A stretch of DNA of 64,000 nt, taken from assembly GCF_041146395.1 (NCBI RefSeq), contig NC_090997.1, positions 31,289,501 to 31,353,500 of the forward strand. The letters are read 5' to 3'. The notes under the pieces are model-generated. The model saw only the letters and a program-made list of their open reading frames with translations. It made no database searches and had not been told where the DNA came from. The position numbers were made by a program, and so were the translations under genes. This DNA is from Eulemur rufifrons. Lineage: Eukaryota; Chordata; Mammalia; Primates; Lemuridae. Positions 1 through 12,070 of the stretch are shown here, piece by piece. How positions within the stretch are numbered: position 1 is the first letter of the stretch; each line of letters opens with the position of its first letter.

Positions 1-6
1 ATAAGA

Positions 7-582
7 ATGGCTAACAAACATATGAAAAAATGCTCAACATCCCTAATCATCAGAGAAATGCAAATCAAAACCACAATGAGATATCACTTAACCCCAATGA
101 GAATGGCCCTTATCAAAAAAACCCAAAACAACACATGTTGGCGTGGGTGTGGAGAGACAGGAACACTAATACACTGCTGGTGGGACTGCAAACTAGTGCA
201 ACCCCTGTGGAAAGCATTATGGAGGTATCTTAAACAGATTCAAGTAGACCTGCCATTTGATCCAGCAATCCCATTACTGGGCATATACCCAAAGGAAAAA
301 AGGTCATTCTGTAACAAAGACACATGTACCCGAATGTTTATAGCAGCACAATTCACAATAGCAAAGATGTGGAAACAACCCAAATGCCCATCAATATGTG
401 ATTGGATTAGTAAGCTGTGGTATATGTATACCATGGAATATTACTCAGCTATAAGGAATGATGAAGATACGACATCTCTGTGGTTCTCCTGGAGAGAGTT
501 GGAACCCATTATATTAAGTGAAGTATCCCAAGAATGGAAAAACAAGCATCATATGTACTCACCAGAAAATTGGTTTCCCTGA
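7..582 (+). CDS. L1 ORF2 protein, C-terminal fragment
   Basis: This is the C-terminal 192 or so residues of the L1 endonuclease/reverse transcriptase, the protein that copies L1 and Alu RNA into the genome. The frame continues upstream past the listed Met to base 1, so the Met is not a true start. The C-terminal cysteine motif is intact: C44-x3-C48-x7-H56-x4-C61 by this numbering (CWRGC...H...C). It is followed by the well conserved block [13 protein letters not shown] and then YTMEYYSAI. No stop or frameshift interrupts the segment. The endonuclease and RT domains would lie upstream, outside the window. Family assignment is firm. Whether the whole copy is intact cannot be seen. Confidence 0.92.
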   Translation: MANKHMKKCSTSLIIREMQIKTTMRYHLTPMRMALIKKTQNNTCWRGCGETGTLIHCWWDCKLVQPLWKALWRYLKQIQVDLPFDPAIPLLGIYPKEKRSFCNKDTCTRMFIAAQFTIAKMWKQPKCPSICDWISKLWYMYTMEYYSAIRNDEDTTSLWFSWRELEPIILSEVSQEWKNKHHMYSPENWFP

Positions 583-627
583 TCATCACCTAAATACACA
601 TCTGGGAATGACACCAATCGGATATCA

Positions 628-872
628 GACTGAGGTGGGGGGGTGGGGGAGGGGATGGGGGTATGCCTACACAATGAGTGCATTGCGCACCGTTTGGGGA
701 ATGGTAACGCTTGAAGGTGCTGACTTAGGAGGGGGAGGTGGGGAAGGGAGGGATATATACCTACATGATGGGTGCAACGCGCACTACCTGGGGAACAGAC
801 ACGCCTGGAGCTCTGACTTGGGGGGAAAGGAGGTACATGGGCAACGTATGTAACCTGCAATTCTGTATCCCC
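628..872 (+). repeat. Tandem repeat of about 93 bp in the L1 3' UTR
   Basis: Two and a half imperfect units run 628-721, 722-814 and 815-872. Each begins with gact(t/g)-type bases and a G-run. The first two share a segment reading tat(g/a)cctaca...atg(a/g)gtgca followed by ...cgcac and tggggaa. The G-runs at 634-660 could form a G-quadruplex. Confidence 0.75.
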
Positions 873-920
873 CATAACAATAAGATGAAATAAAAAAAAA
901 AAAAAAGAAAAAAGAAAGAG

Positions 921-1554
921 GCTATGACTATCTTCTTGGCGTTTCTATAGGGCACTACTCTTTGTGACCTGAATTTTATTACTACCAAACCAATAACAGA
1001 AACAACTCTATCCCAAGGTATTTTTAAATGCAGACAGCTACTACCAATTAGACAGAATCAGTCATGAATGTTACTCTGTAACTCAACCATTGCTGCTTCC
1101 ACATAAGGAATTAAGAATTGGAACAAATTTCTTATTCCACAAATTCATGATGTGGGCATTGTTTTTGAAGCTCATGCCTCAAAACTTAAACCCATCATTT
1201 TAAAAGATTAATTCCTCTAATAGTGCACCTTCCTCATCTTTTTTCATCACAAAAGCAATATCTGTCTCAAATAACTTTCTCTTTTATCTTTAAACCTCAC
1301 ACAAATCACCTACTTTGTGTTTTGTTTTCTTAAATAGCTTTTCCCTTATCTCTAAATATTATGGAACACAACTACATACAAACATTACAAGTGAAACATA
1401 CAGCTTTGATTCTAAACATAGGTATTTATATAAATAATACTAAAAATTAATAGAAAAACAATTCTTTGTTGCTTATTTCAGCTAGATCATATCTGTAGTT
1501 TACGAGTCCTATTCTGTAAATTGTGTATGACCTTGGGTTTCATTATACTTTTTT
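921..1554. other. Unassigned AT-rich interval
   Basis: No ORF, clear repeat consensus, RNA gene or motif recognised. Confidence 0.5.
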
Positions 1555-2490
1555 AAATTATGCTTAATTATGAAATATATTAAAAATACAGAAAAGTGAA
1601 GAGGACAGTACAGAAGATATATATGCACTCACTTCCCAAAACCAGAAAATATTAACATTCCACCATAATTTCCCAATCTGATTTTATCCCTCCCTTGTGA
1701 GAATCGGCCACCACTGTGAAGTTATACAGCCTTCCCATCCATGTTTCCATGTACTTATGTTTTCATGCACAATACGGAGCAGAGATTGACAAACTGTAAC
1801 CTGTGTGCCAAATCTGGCCTCAGCCTGCTTCATATGACCCATTGGTTAGAATGGTTTTTATTAATATATTTTTAAAGGTTAAATAGGGAAGAAGAATATA
1901 TGCATTAGAGACTATATTTGGCCTGCAAAGTCCAAAATATTTATTATCAGGCCCTCTATGAAAAAGATTCATTAATCCCTGATACTGAGCATTATTTTTC
2001 CTGTTTTTAAAAATTTATATAAATAGTCTCATATTAAAGAGGCATTATACAACTTCCATTTTTTTCTCTCAACATTATTTTTGAAAATTATTAATGTTGA
2101 TATCTCTAGGCCTAATTCATCCTTATAAACTGCTGCATAGCTAAAATATCAATGAAAAATGTCACAATTTATTGTATAATACCTCTACTAAAAGATATTT
2201 AGATTGTATCCAAGTTTTGGTCATTAACAATACATCTGCAATAGATATCCTCTCCTCTGTTGTGTGTATCTAGCAGTAGCACTGCAAGCTATAAGGCATG
2301 CACATCTTCATCTTTGCTGAAGATCACCAAATTGCTGTTCTATAAGATAGGTTTATTGTTTACATTCTCACCAACAATGTATGGTCATTCTCATTTCCCC
2401 ACCTCCCTGACAATACTCGGTATTGTCACCTGTTTAATTTTTGTCATTGGTATCCCCTTGTTATTATATTTGCATTTTTTTTACTAACAA
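1555..2490 (-). mobile_element. Old L1M 3' end, minus strand, split by an hAT element
   Basis: Read on the plus strand, 1555-1786 and 1983-2490 follow the reverse complement of an old mammalian L1 3' region. The part near 2360-2480 (ccaacaatgtatgg, then cggtattgtcacctgttt, then tatttgcatttttt) matches the reverse of the L1 segment upstream of the usual ORF2 end. An hAT-like element occupies 1787-1982. Diverged and non-coding. Confidence 0.65.
1787..1982. mobile_element. hAT-Charlie element (MER3-like), nested in L1M
   Basis: Starts with ttgacaaactgtaacctgtg and the phrase gccaaatctggcc. It ends with tttggcctgcaaagtccaaa, then aaatatttattatcaggccc and a TIR-like tail. These are landmarks of a common non-autonomous hAT family, also seen at 14786-15106 and 51433-51720. 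Family name from memory. Confidence 0.65.
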
Positions 2491-2929
2491 TGTACCAGCT
2501 ACCAATTCACTGACTTTCCATTCCAAATCTACCTTTCTTTGTCCTGCTCTGTGAAATTGGAGCAGGACCCTATAAGCATTTGCTTTATTATGTTAGGCTC
2601 TGTCAATAGAGGCTACTGGAGAAACTGCAAAACCAGAGCAAAAAGGGGCTTCCCCTCCTCAATCCATAGTGCTTCTCTTGTTCAGCACAGTGGCCAGGAA
2701 ACTGAAGCACAGAGACCTGGTAGCATACTCACCTCAGTGGTCTGCGTGGTCCTACCCATGCCCTCTGGCAAGTTTCCCAGCCACCTGCCTGGCTGATCCC
2801 ACTGACCAGCCCCAGCCCATGCCTTCTGGTGAGTTTCTTCCCACTTATCAAATTCCAAGAAAAGTACTTTTGAATTTGCTAGAACGGTCGCTGTGCTGTC
2901 TTTCCACCAACAATATCGTATTTCTCCCC
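2491..2929. other. Unassigned interval, possibly an old repeat
   Basis: Lies between two minus-strand L1 blocks and is more GC-rich than its flanks near 2690-2840. The words gtcaatagaggctactgg recall an old interspersed repeat, but I cannot name it. Short ORFs on both strands look random. Confidence 0.4.
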
Positions 2930-3235
2930 ATTTATTTAGGTTTATCTTCAGTAAAGATTTAAGATTTTCTCCAAACAAAGACATGAATGACTTTTGTTAT
3001 ATTTATTTCTAGATACCATATAGATTTATTGCTGCATTGAATATGTTTTTAAAATAACATATTCTAATTAGTTTTGATGGTATATAGAAATGCTATTAAT
3101 TTTTATGTAATGGTTTTTGTATTCAGCAAACTTGCTGATCCCATTTCTAAGTTCTTAAAGTTTGCCTATAGATTCTGTATGTAGTCATAGATTTTCTATG
3201 TAGTCAATCATATCATCTGTGACATTTTGCTTTAC
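2930..3235 (-). mobile_element. L1 ORF2 fragment, minus strand
   Basis: The plus strand follows the reverse complement of L1 ORF2: tttatttctagataccatat, then aatgctattaatttttatgt, then ttcagcaaacttgctga and ttttctatgtagtcaatcat. It probably belongs to the same insertion as 1555-2490. Confidence 0.65.
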
Positions 3236-3689
3236 ATTATATTTCACATGGCGTAGTGGAACGTTCCTAAAGACCAAGGTAGTTAATCATGAAAATGGAA
3301 TTCACTAACTGTTAAAGAAATACTTATGTTCACATCTACTCTAAAAAGAAAAGTTTTAGAAATGAAGTTTAGCAGTATTGAGAGCCCTCGTGTGGAAGCA
3401 ATTCAAGTAAAGCTTCTACTTACAGTTTGTTTTTTTAAACAAGATCAGCTCACATATTAACTGATTTAATCCACCTGTCAGCTTTTAGTTAAACTGAAAA
3501 CTTCTGAAACTTAATTTACCTGTGTTTTAACAGAGTAGCAGGTTGCTGTGACATTGGCTCTGTGTCCCTTAATCAAAGACATAAAAAGGGAATACTTCCT
3601 TTTACTTTTCTTACTTATCAGGCTCTTAAAATCTGTATCTCAAAATAACTAAATAAAGATTTCAAAAATGACCACCCAGACAAAAAAAA
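3236..3689. other. Unassigned interval
   Basis: No recognised gene or repeat. A short A-run at 3683-3694 precedes the next L1 fragment. Confidence 0.45.
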
Positions 3690-3790
3690 AAAAAGGAATA
3701 GAAATGATCAATAAACACATAAAAATCAGCTTCACTGGTAATAAAAAAGGGAAATTAAAATATTTTTACACATATAAAATTGTTATAGAA

Positions 3791-3833
3791 TTTTGGTTTT
3801 GGTTTTGGTGTAGGTTTTGGTTTTGGTTTTTTG
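3791..3833. repeat. (GGTTTT)n microsatellite
   Basis: Repeats of ggtttt, interrupted once by gtgtagg, inside the L1M fragment. The unit resembles but is not the telomere repeat (TTAGGG). Confidence 0.85.
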
Positions 3834-4317
3834 GTATGTAAGAAGCATAAGAGAATTTTTTTAATTGTTCAGGTTCAGGGGAAAAAGTACTCTAACAGAT
3901 TTCCTCTGGGAGGTATAAATTGGTGAGCAAGTTGCAACAGTTACAAAAAAAAGTGTTTAAATCATGAACACCATTTGATTCAAGAATTTATCCTCTATAT
4001 CTTTATTTTAAAGGAAGAGTCATATCTGTGGTGAAAATGGAGAAGAAGGGAGGCTCATTGTGGCATTATTTATAATGAGAAAAACTACACATCTGATAAA
4101 AGAGAATTTGTTAAATAAATTGTGATGCATTCATATGACAAAATACTATCTAGCTGTTTAGAATCATATTTTACAACACTATTTCATGCACTAGAAATAA
4201 TTTCTCTAAGATATTGCTAAAGTTTTAAAAAAGTATGTATAATATAATCTCAATTTGAATCAAACTATATGTACATAAAAATAATAGCTTTTACTATTAG
4301 CCAAATATATATGTGTA

Positions 4318-4455
4318 TAAGTTTATTTAATCTTTACAACAATCCCATTTGCTATTATTGTCAGTATTTTATAGATTAAAAAAAAAAAAGGTACAGGGAG
4401 ATTCAGCAACTTGCCTAAAATTAGACTGTGAGTGGCAAAGCTGGACGCGCACACA
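4318..4455 (-). mobile_element. MIR fragment, nested in L1M
   Basis: Reverse complement of the MIR core: tttaatctttacaaca, then attttatagatta, then ttcagcaacttgcctaaa and gtgagtggcaaagctgg. L1M 3' UTR text resumes at about 4466, so the MIR splits that copy. Confidence 0.7.
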
Positions 4456-4669
4456 CACAGAGATTGATGCCAGAAAACAACACAGTAGTTATCTCTGAGC
4501 AATGGGGTTATGGGTCATTTTTGTTTTCATATCTATGCATGTTTTATATTCTCCAAATTTCCTAAAATGAGCAGTTATTAACAAATTCAATAAATTATAT
4601 AACTATAAAAATAAATATTGATGTTTTTGTGAGGGCTGAAAAAAGCCTATTTAATCATAAGTAGTGCAA

Positions 4670-5000
4670 GCTAAGTGCAGTAGCTCAGCCTGTAATCCCA
4701 GGGCTTTGGGAGGCTGAGGCTGGAGTATCGCTTGAAGTCAGGAGTTTGAGACCAGCCTGGACAACATAGTGAGACTTCATCTCTACATAAAAATTAAAAA
4801 GTTATCCGGGCATGATGGCACATGCATATAGTCCTACGTACTTGGGAGACTGAGGCAGGACAATTGCTTGAGCCCAGAAATTCAAGGTTACAATGAGTTA
4901 TAATTGTGCCATTGCACTCCAACCTGGGTGACAGAGTAAGACTCTGTCTCTTAAAAAAAAAAAAAAAAAAAGAAGAAGAAGAAAGAAAGAAAAAGAAAAA
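4670..5000 (+). mobile_element. Old Alu (J-like) with 13-bp target-site duplication
   Basis: Both Alu arms and an A-rich tail (A19 then AAG/AAAG repeats) are present. It lacks the strepsirrhine inter-arm block and reads ctttgggaggctgaggc. TSDs ataagtagtgcaa at 4657-4669 and ataagtaatgcaa at 5001-5013 differ at one base. Confidence 0.93.
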
Positions 5001-5013
5001 ATAAGTAATGCAA

Positions 5014-5880
5014 AAATTTATTAATCCCCTTCATATGTATATTTTTGTACCAAATTTTTGCACCCTTAGCCTAAGCTCCATATTGATATATATTTTGCTT
5101 TGCATATTAGTTCCATGAAAACAAAAATAAAAAAGTAAGCCATTGCAATATAGCAGCTTTCTTCCCACTGTCAATTACATTTGATGATGGAGAGAAATTT
5201 CCCACCCCTCATACCCTGAAAATAAGTGATGTCAGGCTACGTCTCTGCCTGTGTAGCGTCATTACCCTTAATCAGAAGGCACTGGGTTCTGTACAGAAAA
5301 ATATTGCCCCATTAAACAAAGTGTCATCATTGAAGAGCAATCATTCTTTTTTATTTTTCCTGTGAGGTTATCTTAATAACTCACTCATAACAGTTATCTC
5401 CTAGGAAACATCTAGTTCATAGAGTAAGACTGTTAAACAACATGAATCTGGTACAAATAGCACAGGATAAATGTTTCTAGCCATGAAGGGTCCATATTTA
5501 TTAAAAATCTATACAAAGCAAAATCACTGCAAGCTACTGCCTACCACTGGCAGAAAACTAAAATATTCTTGCTTTTTGTAGGCTTTTCGCTCCTCCATAT
5601 GCAGTTTGTCACATAGGAAGCTCCCTTTCATCATGCCAAAGTTAAGTAAAACCTAATTGGCAAACCCAAATTTCGATTTGTGACACCCAAGATTTGTGAG
5701 CAAAAATAAGTAATTAGCATTTTAGATAATCGTCATTTTGGTATCACTAGACTATAATTCTCTAATGAAGGTGAGGAAGTCATTTTTATTGCTTTTCCTC
5801 CAACATGAGATTTGAGGGAGAATTTCCACTGACAGTTACAATGAAATCTTTGTAAAATATAAATTATTGTTGCCATGGGA

Positions 5881-5911
<31 letters not shown>

Positions 5912-6394
5912 GCATAGGTGCCCATAAGATAGACCATTAGCTCGAGTGACTTAAGCCCCAAACCGTCCAATGTCTCCTTCTTACATTTATTGTTTTCTGT
6001 TCAACTGCCATTTACCTGTAGTATAGACTTACTGACAAAAGTATCATTAAGGTTAAACATAAATTTGTATCATTCAGTGCAGAGCAAAAAGAAAACTTTA
6101 TTGGTAACATTTATCAAAACTTGGAACCCAACAAACTCTGAGTATGGGGCTCAGTGCACAAAGCTTGAAATAATTTATAATGGAAACCAGTACTTGTAAA
6201 CTCACTACATTTTGTGTTTTCAATCCAATGCTAGTTTTTCACTGACAAACTCTTTTCAAGAAAGGAATGAAGTGTCATGCAAAGAAAAATAAAAATCTAA
6301 GTTGCTTATCAATCACCTAATTGGGGGTGGTTATTATATTTTCCAAAGTAGGGCTGGATTTCATTTTCTGCAGATAAGCTGAGATTTGCTTTAG
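5014..6394. other. Unassigned interval with a (CA)n tract
   Basis: No recognised repeat apart from (CA)n at 5886-5913. Short ORFs at 5733-5915 and 5990-6199 show no known protein pattern and are probably chance. Confidence 0.5.
5886..5913. repeat. (CA)n microsatellite
   Basis: About 13 perfect CA units followed by gcatagg. Confidence 0.95.
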
Positions 6395-6934
6395 TTATCA
6401 CACTATTAGTTATCTATTGCTGTGCAACAAATCCACCTCAAAATCTGGTTCCCTAAAACAATAAAATGTATTATATTATCTCATAGTTTCTGTGGATCAG
6501 GATCCCAGATGCAGTTTAGCTGTATCCCCTGCTTCAGGGTCTCTCATGGGCTGCAGTTATCTTAAGGCCCGCCTGGGGAAGAAGCCACTTCCAAGCTCAT
6601 TTATGTGGTTGAAAGCAGGATTTAATCCTTGTGGGTTGGTGGCCTGAGGGCTTCAGTTCCTTGCTGGCTGTTGGCCAGAGGCTGCCCTTGCTTTCTGGCC
6701 ACATGGGCCTCTCTCACACTGTAGCTTGCTTCATCAAAGTGAGAAAGCCAAGAAGGTGAGAGAAAGAGTCTTCTAGCACGAGAGAGCATCCTACAAAGAT
6801 GAAAGTCAGTCTTTGGTAACTTAATCACGGAAGTGAAGCCTCACCACTTTTGATGTATACTATTCTTTAGAAACAAGTCAGAAGGGCCAACCCACACTCA
6901 AGAGAAGGGATTAGAAGTCTGCCATCTTAGAAGT
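6395..6934. mobile_element. Ancient interspersed repeat, LTR-like, class uncertain
   Basis: The opening tagttatctattgctgtgca, the middle part (tctcatagtttctgtggatc; cttgctggctgttggccaga; cacatgggcctctctc) and the end (cccacactcaagagaaggg) match a repeat seen widely in placental genomes. I do not recall its name securely. The overlapping minus-strand ORF at 6622-6828 is not a gene. Confidence 0.6.
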
Positions 6935-7894
6935 CTGCCTAACACACACAGTAATAAAATACGAATGAGAATCATACTCAGATTGAGAAGTGTTACAAAC
7001 CAAAGCCTTATTTGGCTTACTTTTATTTCTAAAGTAATTTTTATCAACAGTGTACAGTGATGCCAAGGTAGTACGCACACACTCAAAGAAAAAGAGAGAG
7101 AGAGAGAGAAGAGATTGACTTGGAATTTATAGTTCTAAGATAAGAGCAAATTAAAGCATGGCATTCCTTAAAAATAGTTCTTCAGTGACACTTAGGACAG
7201 AGATAGAAATAGAAGCTTTCTGACATTATATCTGCTTCCCTCTGCCCCAGCGAGGTACAGTCATCAACTGGTTCAGCGAGTGTAGTCACATTGTGACTGA
7301 TCCCCATGGTTGCTCCGTTGTAGCTGCTTCCCAAATTACCACTGCCTTACATTCCCCAGAGTATGAGACAACTCCATAACGGGGGTGAGGCAAGACAGCA
7401 AGCATGTGGGCAAGAGTCTTTTTGTAGCCAGTTCTAAAGGGTTTTTCTCTGTTCTCCAGATAGAAGGAACCAGTTCCTGGTCTATTTTTTATAGTTAAAT
7501 CTGATAAAATTTTTTTCACAAATATGGATCCCAATATTCCTAATCAAGGGTTTGAAGTTTGTTTATTAGTTGGTTTGGTTTTATTTTGGAATTCAAAACC
7601 ATAATTTTGTTTTTTGGATGATTGTATCTGCTTTGAATTCAAAGAATCCATGTAGGGCTTTAAATGACTTCTTCCTTCTGGGATCTATGGTGCTCAGTTG
7701 AGGCAAAGTCCACTCAATGAACAAGGAAATAAGAAAAAGAAATGGGGCCAGGGAATTATACTAATCTGGCACAAAGCTTTTTATTTGAAATGTGAAGATC
7801 ATTTTTAAATTCACCAAATAATTCTGAGTCACAACCATGTTTGGGAACCCTGATTTTCAGTATTTATTTTGTAGTCAGGGCTGTGGGTGGCCAT
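6935..7894. other. Unassigned interval with a (GA)n tract
   Basis: Contains (GA)n at 7091-7110. The 82-residue minus-strand ORF at 7286-7534 resembles no family I recognise. Confidence 0.5.
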
Positions 7895-8085
7895 TTGGGT
7901 TCAGATTGGTGCCAGTAGGTGAGTAACACTGGGCCAGTTATTGCTTTAGATCTTACATTTTCTCATCTCTAATATACAATTATTTTATGTAACTTGTCCA
8001 TTTGTTATTAGAAGTGAATATGATAATACATACAAAGCCCTGGAACATTGTAAACGCATAATAAAGGTGAGCGGTGATAACAATT
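7895..8085 (+). mobile_element. MIR fragment
   Basis: Sense MIR order: gggttcagattgg, actgggccagttattgctt, ttttctcatctctaatat, then aagccctggaacattg and cataataaagg. Confidence 0.65.
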
Positions 8086-8124
8086 ATAATCATGTATTAG
8101 AATATAATGAACATTAAATTATAT

Positions 8125-8461
8125 GGGCTGGGCGCGGTGGCTCACGCCTGTAATCCTAGCACTCTGGGAGGCCGAGGCGGGTGGATCGTTTCAGCTCAGG
8201 AGTTGGAGACCAGCCTGAGCAAGAGTGAGACCTCGTCTCTACTAAAAATAGAAAGAAATGATGTGGACAGCTAAAAATCTATATAGAAAAAATTAGCCGG
8301 GCATGGTGGCACATGGCTGTAGTCCCAGCTACTTGGAGGCTGAGGCAGGAGGATCGCTTGAACCCAGGAGTTTGAGGTTGCTGTGAGCTAGACTGATGCC
8401 ACGGCACTCACTCTAGCCCAGGCAACAAAGCGAGACTCTGTCTCAAAAAAAAAAAAAAAAA
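8125..8461 (+). mobile_element. Strepsirrhine-type Alu
   Basis: Full dimer starting gggctgggcgcggtggctca and ending in A18. It has the inter-arm block agaaatgatgtggacagcta plus an AT-run. The host text aaattata before it and aaattatta after the tail may be a short imperfect TSD. Confidence 0.95.
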
Positions 8462-8479
8462 TTATTATCAGTGATTCTA

Positions 8480-9005
8480 TTCAAAACACCTAATATATCC
8501 CTGCCCGCCTCCCCTGCCCTCAGAGAGTTTGCACTCTAATAGGAGCCACAGACAATAGACAAAAAGCATTTATATTATAATATGATGCAGTTAATGATCA
8601 TTTTTAGGAAGAAAAGTAAAGCTGAGCAGAGGGACAGACATCTGTAAAGTTGGGGGAGACACATCTACTTTAAATGGATGGGCAGCACAGATCTCTCAGT
8701 AGAAGCAACAACTGAGCAGAGATCTGAAGGAAATAAGGAGTGAGCAATGGAAAATTTTGGGGAGAAAGTGCTCCAGATGAAGGAACCTCAGGGCAAACAC
8801 CCCTGAAGAACCATGTGAACCTATTTAAAGAGCATCACTGGGGCAAAGCAGGCTACGGCCCCACTGAGCAAAGGCAGAGTGGCAGGCGGAGAGGCTGAGG
8901 GTGCACAGGAGCCAGGCCACACACCGCCTCATGGGCCATCGTAAAAAACTTAGGTCTTTCCTAAGAGTGCAGGGAGACCTTTTAAAAAGATCTTTATAAC
9001 AAGCC
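8480..9005. mobile_element. Ancient LINE-derived repeat, class uncertain
   Basis: Phrases such as ccctgccctcagagagttt, ctgagcagagatctgaagga, gtgctccagatgaaggaac and ctcatgggccatcgtaaaaa occur in this order in an old mammalian repeat. A second, partial copy lies at about 50360-50620. Name not secure. Confidence 0.5.
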
Positions 9006-9009
9006 ATAT

Positions 9010-9395
9010 GATCTGATTTACAGTTTTATTGCAATAAAAAATATATAACATAAAATTTACCATTTTAACCACTTTTAAGTGTACAATTCAGTGGCATTCA
9101 TTACATTCACAATGTTGTGCAAACATCACCACTATCTATTTCCAAAACTTTTTCATCATCCCAAACAGAACTCGGTACCCATTAAATAATAACTCCCCAT
9201 TTCTCCCTCCCGTTGCTCTGGTAACTAACTACTATTATACTTTCTATCTCCATAAATTTGCCTATTCTACATACACTGTATAAGTCGATTCATTCAATAT
9301 TTGTCCTTTTGTGTCTGGCTTCTTTCCTTTAGCATAAAGTTTTCAAGTTTCCCCCCATGTTGTAGCATGAGTCAGAATTCCAATTTGTATTTTTA
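9010..9395 (-). mobile_element. L1M 3' end, minus strand
   Basis: Clear reverse complement of an old L1 3' end: aaaatttaccattttaacca, cagtggcattcattacattc, ttcatcatcccaaacagaac, ttgtccttttgtgtctggct, gttgtagcatgagtcagaat. Well preserved for its age. Confidence 0.85.
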
Positions 9396-10129
9396 AAAGA
9401 CAATTCTGTTTGCTACTCTATGAAGAGCATAAACAGAGAGAATGAGGCAGAGAATGCTGTACGCTGGTGAGAGATGATGGAGGTTTAGTTCAAGAGGACA
9501 GCAGTGGGAATGGTGAGAGGACATTAAATTCAGGATTGCTGTATCGACCTCTCTCTCTCTGGGGTGTGTCTGTGTATGTGTGTGTGTCTTGGATGGCCCA
9601 TAGCATTGGGCCCAGGCTGTAGGCAAAGTTGTGATTGATGTCAAGAGAACTTCGTTCAACTTGTGCTGCTGTCCTAGCCCCCCAGGTCACAAACCTCAGA
9701 CATCTCCAACCATTTTTAGAGCCTAAGAAGCAAGAACAAATGAGAAATTTTTAAATGTTATTGGCAAGAGAAACCACCTTGGAAAAATTGTGGAAGCTCC
9801 TAAGATGACAATACTCAATTGGATGTTTAATTCAGGTTTTTTTTTAAAACACCAATCTCATATCTTTATTTAGACAGAATTTTCGGCACAAATCTTAACC
9901 CCCAACATTCTGCCAATCATTGTGAGTGGTTAAAAACTATGATCCTTGACCTTTAATCCTGTTTGGGATATAAGGCAAGCACAAATGAGACAATGAGAAA
10001 ATAATTTAAGACCAATTTAAAATTAAATCCAGAACACTGAACTACCAACCACCATATCCTCTACCAAAATATGATTAAAATAATAGTATGTTGCAATCAG
10101 TTGTTAGTTTCATTCATAAACTCTGTTGT
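9396..10129. other. Unassigned interval with a (TC)n(TG)n tract
   Basis: A (TC)n then (TG)-rich stretch lies at 9550-9589. ORFs at 9393-9690 on the minus strand read through it and look random. Confidence 0.5.
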
Positions 10130-10668
10130 GACAGGTTGTATTTTCTAAAGATGGCTGCAACAGCGCCTCCTGCCCCACAGGCTTTTCTAGAATATTGCCA
10201 ATTACTATCAAGAGGTGGCATTTATACCCCTGCCCCTAAACCTGGGTAGGATTTTGAGACTGCCTCAACCAAGACAATAGGGCAGAGTGACACTATGTGA
10301 CTTCTGAGGCCAGGTAATAAAAGTGCCGTGTACTTTTGCCTTGCTTTCTTGGGACATTTGCTCTTGGAAACAAGTTATCATGTGTGAGAACGCACCCCAT
10401 AGACAGGTCCATGTGGAAAGGAACCGAGGCCTGTAGCCTCCACTCTCCAGCCCTGGCTGAGCTCCCAAAGAGCAGTCAGCATGAAGTGAGTTACCTATCT
10501 TGGACGTGGATCTTCTCACCCCGTTCTGAAGCACCCTTACCAACATTGAGTAGACCCACCCCACTGCATGCCCATATGGCAGATTTGTGGGCAAAATAAA
10601 TGTTTGTTTGTACCCACTACATTTTGGCAGTTTTGTTTCTCAGCAATAGGTCACTGGAATACCCTACG
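10130..10668 (+). mobile_element. ERVL-class solo LTR, plus strand
   Basis: The segment has an LTR-like layout with a poly-A signal aataaa near 10597. Its end (gtttgtttctcagcaatagg, then cactggaatacc) resembles the 3' end of ERVL/MaLR LTRs. Boundaries are approximate and no internal viral sequence adjoins it. The ORFs on either strand here are not genes. Confidence 0.5.
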
Positions 10669-11594
10669 ATGACAAACTTCACTTCCACTTGAATTCAGCT
10701 AGGCATTCTTAAATAGGAGAGAAAGGCACAGAGTTACATTAAAATCCTGGAAAATGAACATAACTAACAATCTGTCTTAATTAGGCCCAATTCCCCTAAG
10801 AGTAATTATTACCAACATGCCATTTATAGTTATTCAATACACATAAAATGATTATATAAATACTACACGACAAAATGAGTTTGCAGATCCAGAAAATACC
10901 TCTATAGTTTTGTCAAAATCCAAGTATGCATGATAAGAGTAAGTTTTGAATGTTAGCACATACACCTTGCTGAACAAAGGAAATAGATTTTTTTGTGCTA
11001 CAAAAGGGTTAGAGAAGGGGGAAATGAATGAGAGCTGAAATAGTCAGGGAAGACATTTGGCTACAACGGAAGAAAAGGTGCCATTTGAACAGACAAGGTG
11101 CAGTGTATATACCAAGTAAGGGAAATGTGCACAGACAGAAAACACATAATGGGATATGGGCCCAGTTTCTTTTCTGGATCAATTTAACTAGAAGAGAATA
11201 GAGACCTTAATAAGGAGTGAATGAAAAGGTGAGGCCAAAGCTACAATGTAAAATCCTTTAGTGCTGGTTTTAAATCTGCGTGGCAGTTTCCAGTAATTAC
11301 TGTCAATTTGCCTATTGTGTTTACATGCATTAATTAGGAATCCAAATAAATCTCGTTTGCATGGATTTTCTCCCACTCTGCTTCTGAGACAGGCATCAGC
11401 ACACTTTTTATAAAAGGAAGTTAACTACTTTTTTCTCAAACTGCTCCTCAGAAATGAGACAAAACCATATATTAGTTATGCTTCCTTTTTCTAAAGTAAA
11501 TTCAATATTTCTATAATACAGAGTTTTAATGGTATGAATTGAGTTCTCAGTTGTCTCAGTCTTTCTTACTAATCCCAGCAGCTTGAGTAAAACC
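10669..11594. other. Unassigned interval
   Basis: AT-rich. No gene or repeat recognised. Two minus-strand ORFs of 62 residues have no recognisable features. Confidence 0.5.
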
Positions 11595-12070
11595 ATTGAC
11601 AGGGGATAAGATCAAGATGGTCAACCAGACACAGGTAGTATGTGCCTTCTCCATGGAAAAGAACCAGACTAGTAAGCAGATTCTCACATTTTGAACAGAT
11701 CATCTAGGAGAAACCACTAGGATTCATCAGGGAAGCAATGGGAAGCATCAAAAGTAGGTAAGGAGAGGGTATAGTTCAACTTGTCTTGCTGGGGGCTGGC
11801 TAACAGCTGGGAGAAGCTCCTGGATGCAGTGAAACAGTAGAGCCCCCCGGGCTCTGCTCTCTGAGACGAGCTTTTATGATTTTGGGCTACAAGAGAACCT
11901 CCCTACCCGTGCAGGTCTCAGATTTAACATAGGGAGCTGCTTGGAGATTGCACCAAGACATTGTTCAAGAACGGGAACTTATGTGGAATCCCACAGGCAT
12001 CGAAGCTTAGAGCAGCATGAGCCGGGTGCCAGTCTGAGAGCCTAGATACTGGGGAAATGTGGGAGTGTCT

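Larger units (their letters stand above)
1..920 (+). mobile_element. LINE-1 3' end (ORF2 tail, 3' UTR, poly-A), cut by window edge
   Basis: The left edge holds the last part of L1 ORF2 followed by a G-rich 3' UTR and an A-rich tail starting near 892. The reading frame stays open from the first base to the stop at 580-582, so the copy is probably fairly recent. The ORF2 tail and 3' UTR differ from the human L1 end that I know, which fits a strepsirrhine L1 lineage. The 5' end and left target-site duplication lie outside the window, so copy length cannot be judged. Confidence 0.93.
3690..4580 (+). mobile_element. L1M 3' region, plus strand, with nested MIR
   Basis: Follows an old L1M ORF2/3' UTR consensus: tcagcttcactggtaataaa, cattatttataatgagaaaa, then 3' UTR text at 4480-4560 (gtagttatctctgagcaatg, ttctccaaatttcc). 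A MIR occupies about 4318-4455 and a (GGTTTT)n tract 3791-3833. No open frame survives. Confidence 0.7.

Noticed and set aside
3791..3833. Interstitial telomere repeat
   Set aside because: The unit is GGTTTT, not TTAGGG, and it lies within an old L1 fragment.
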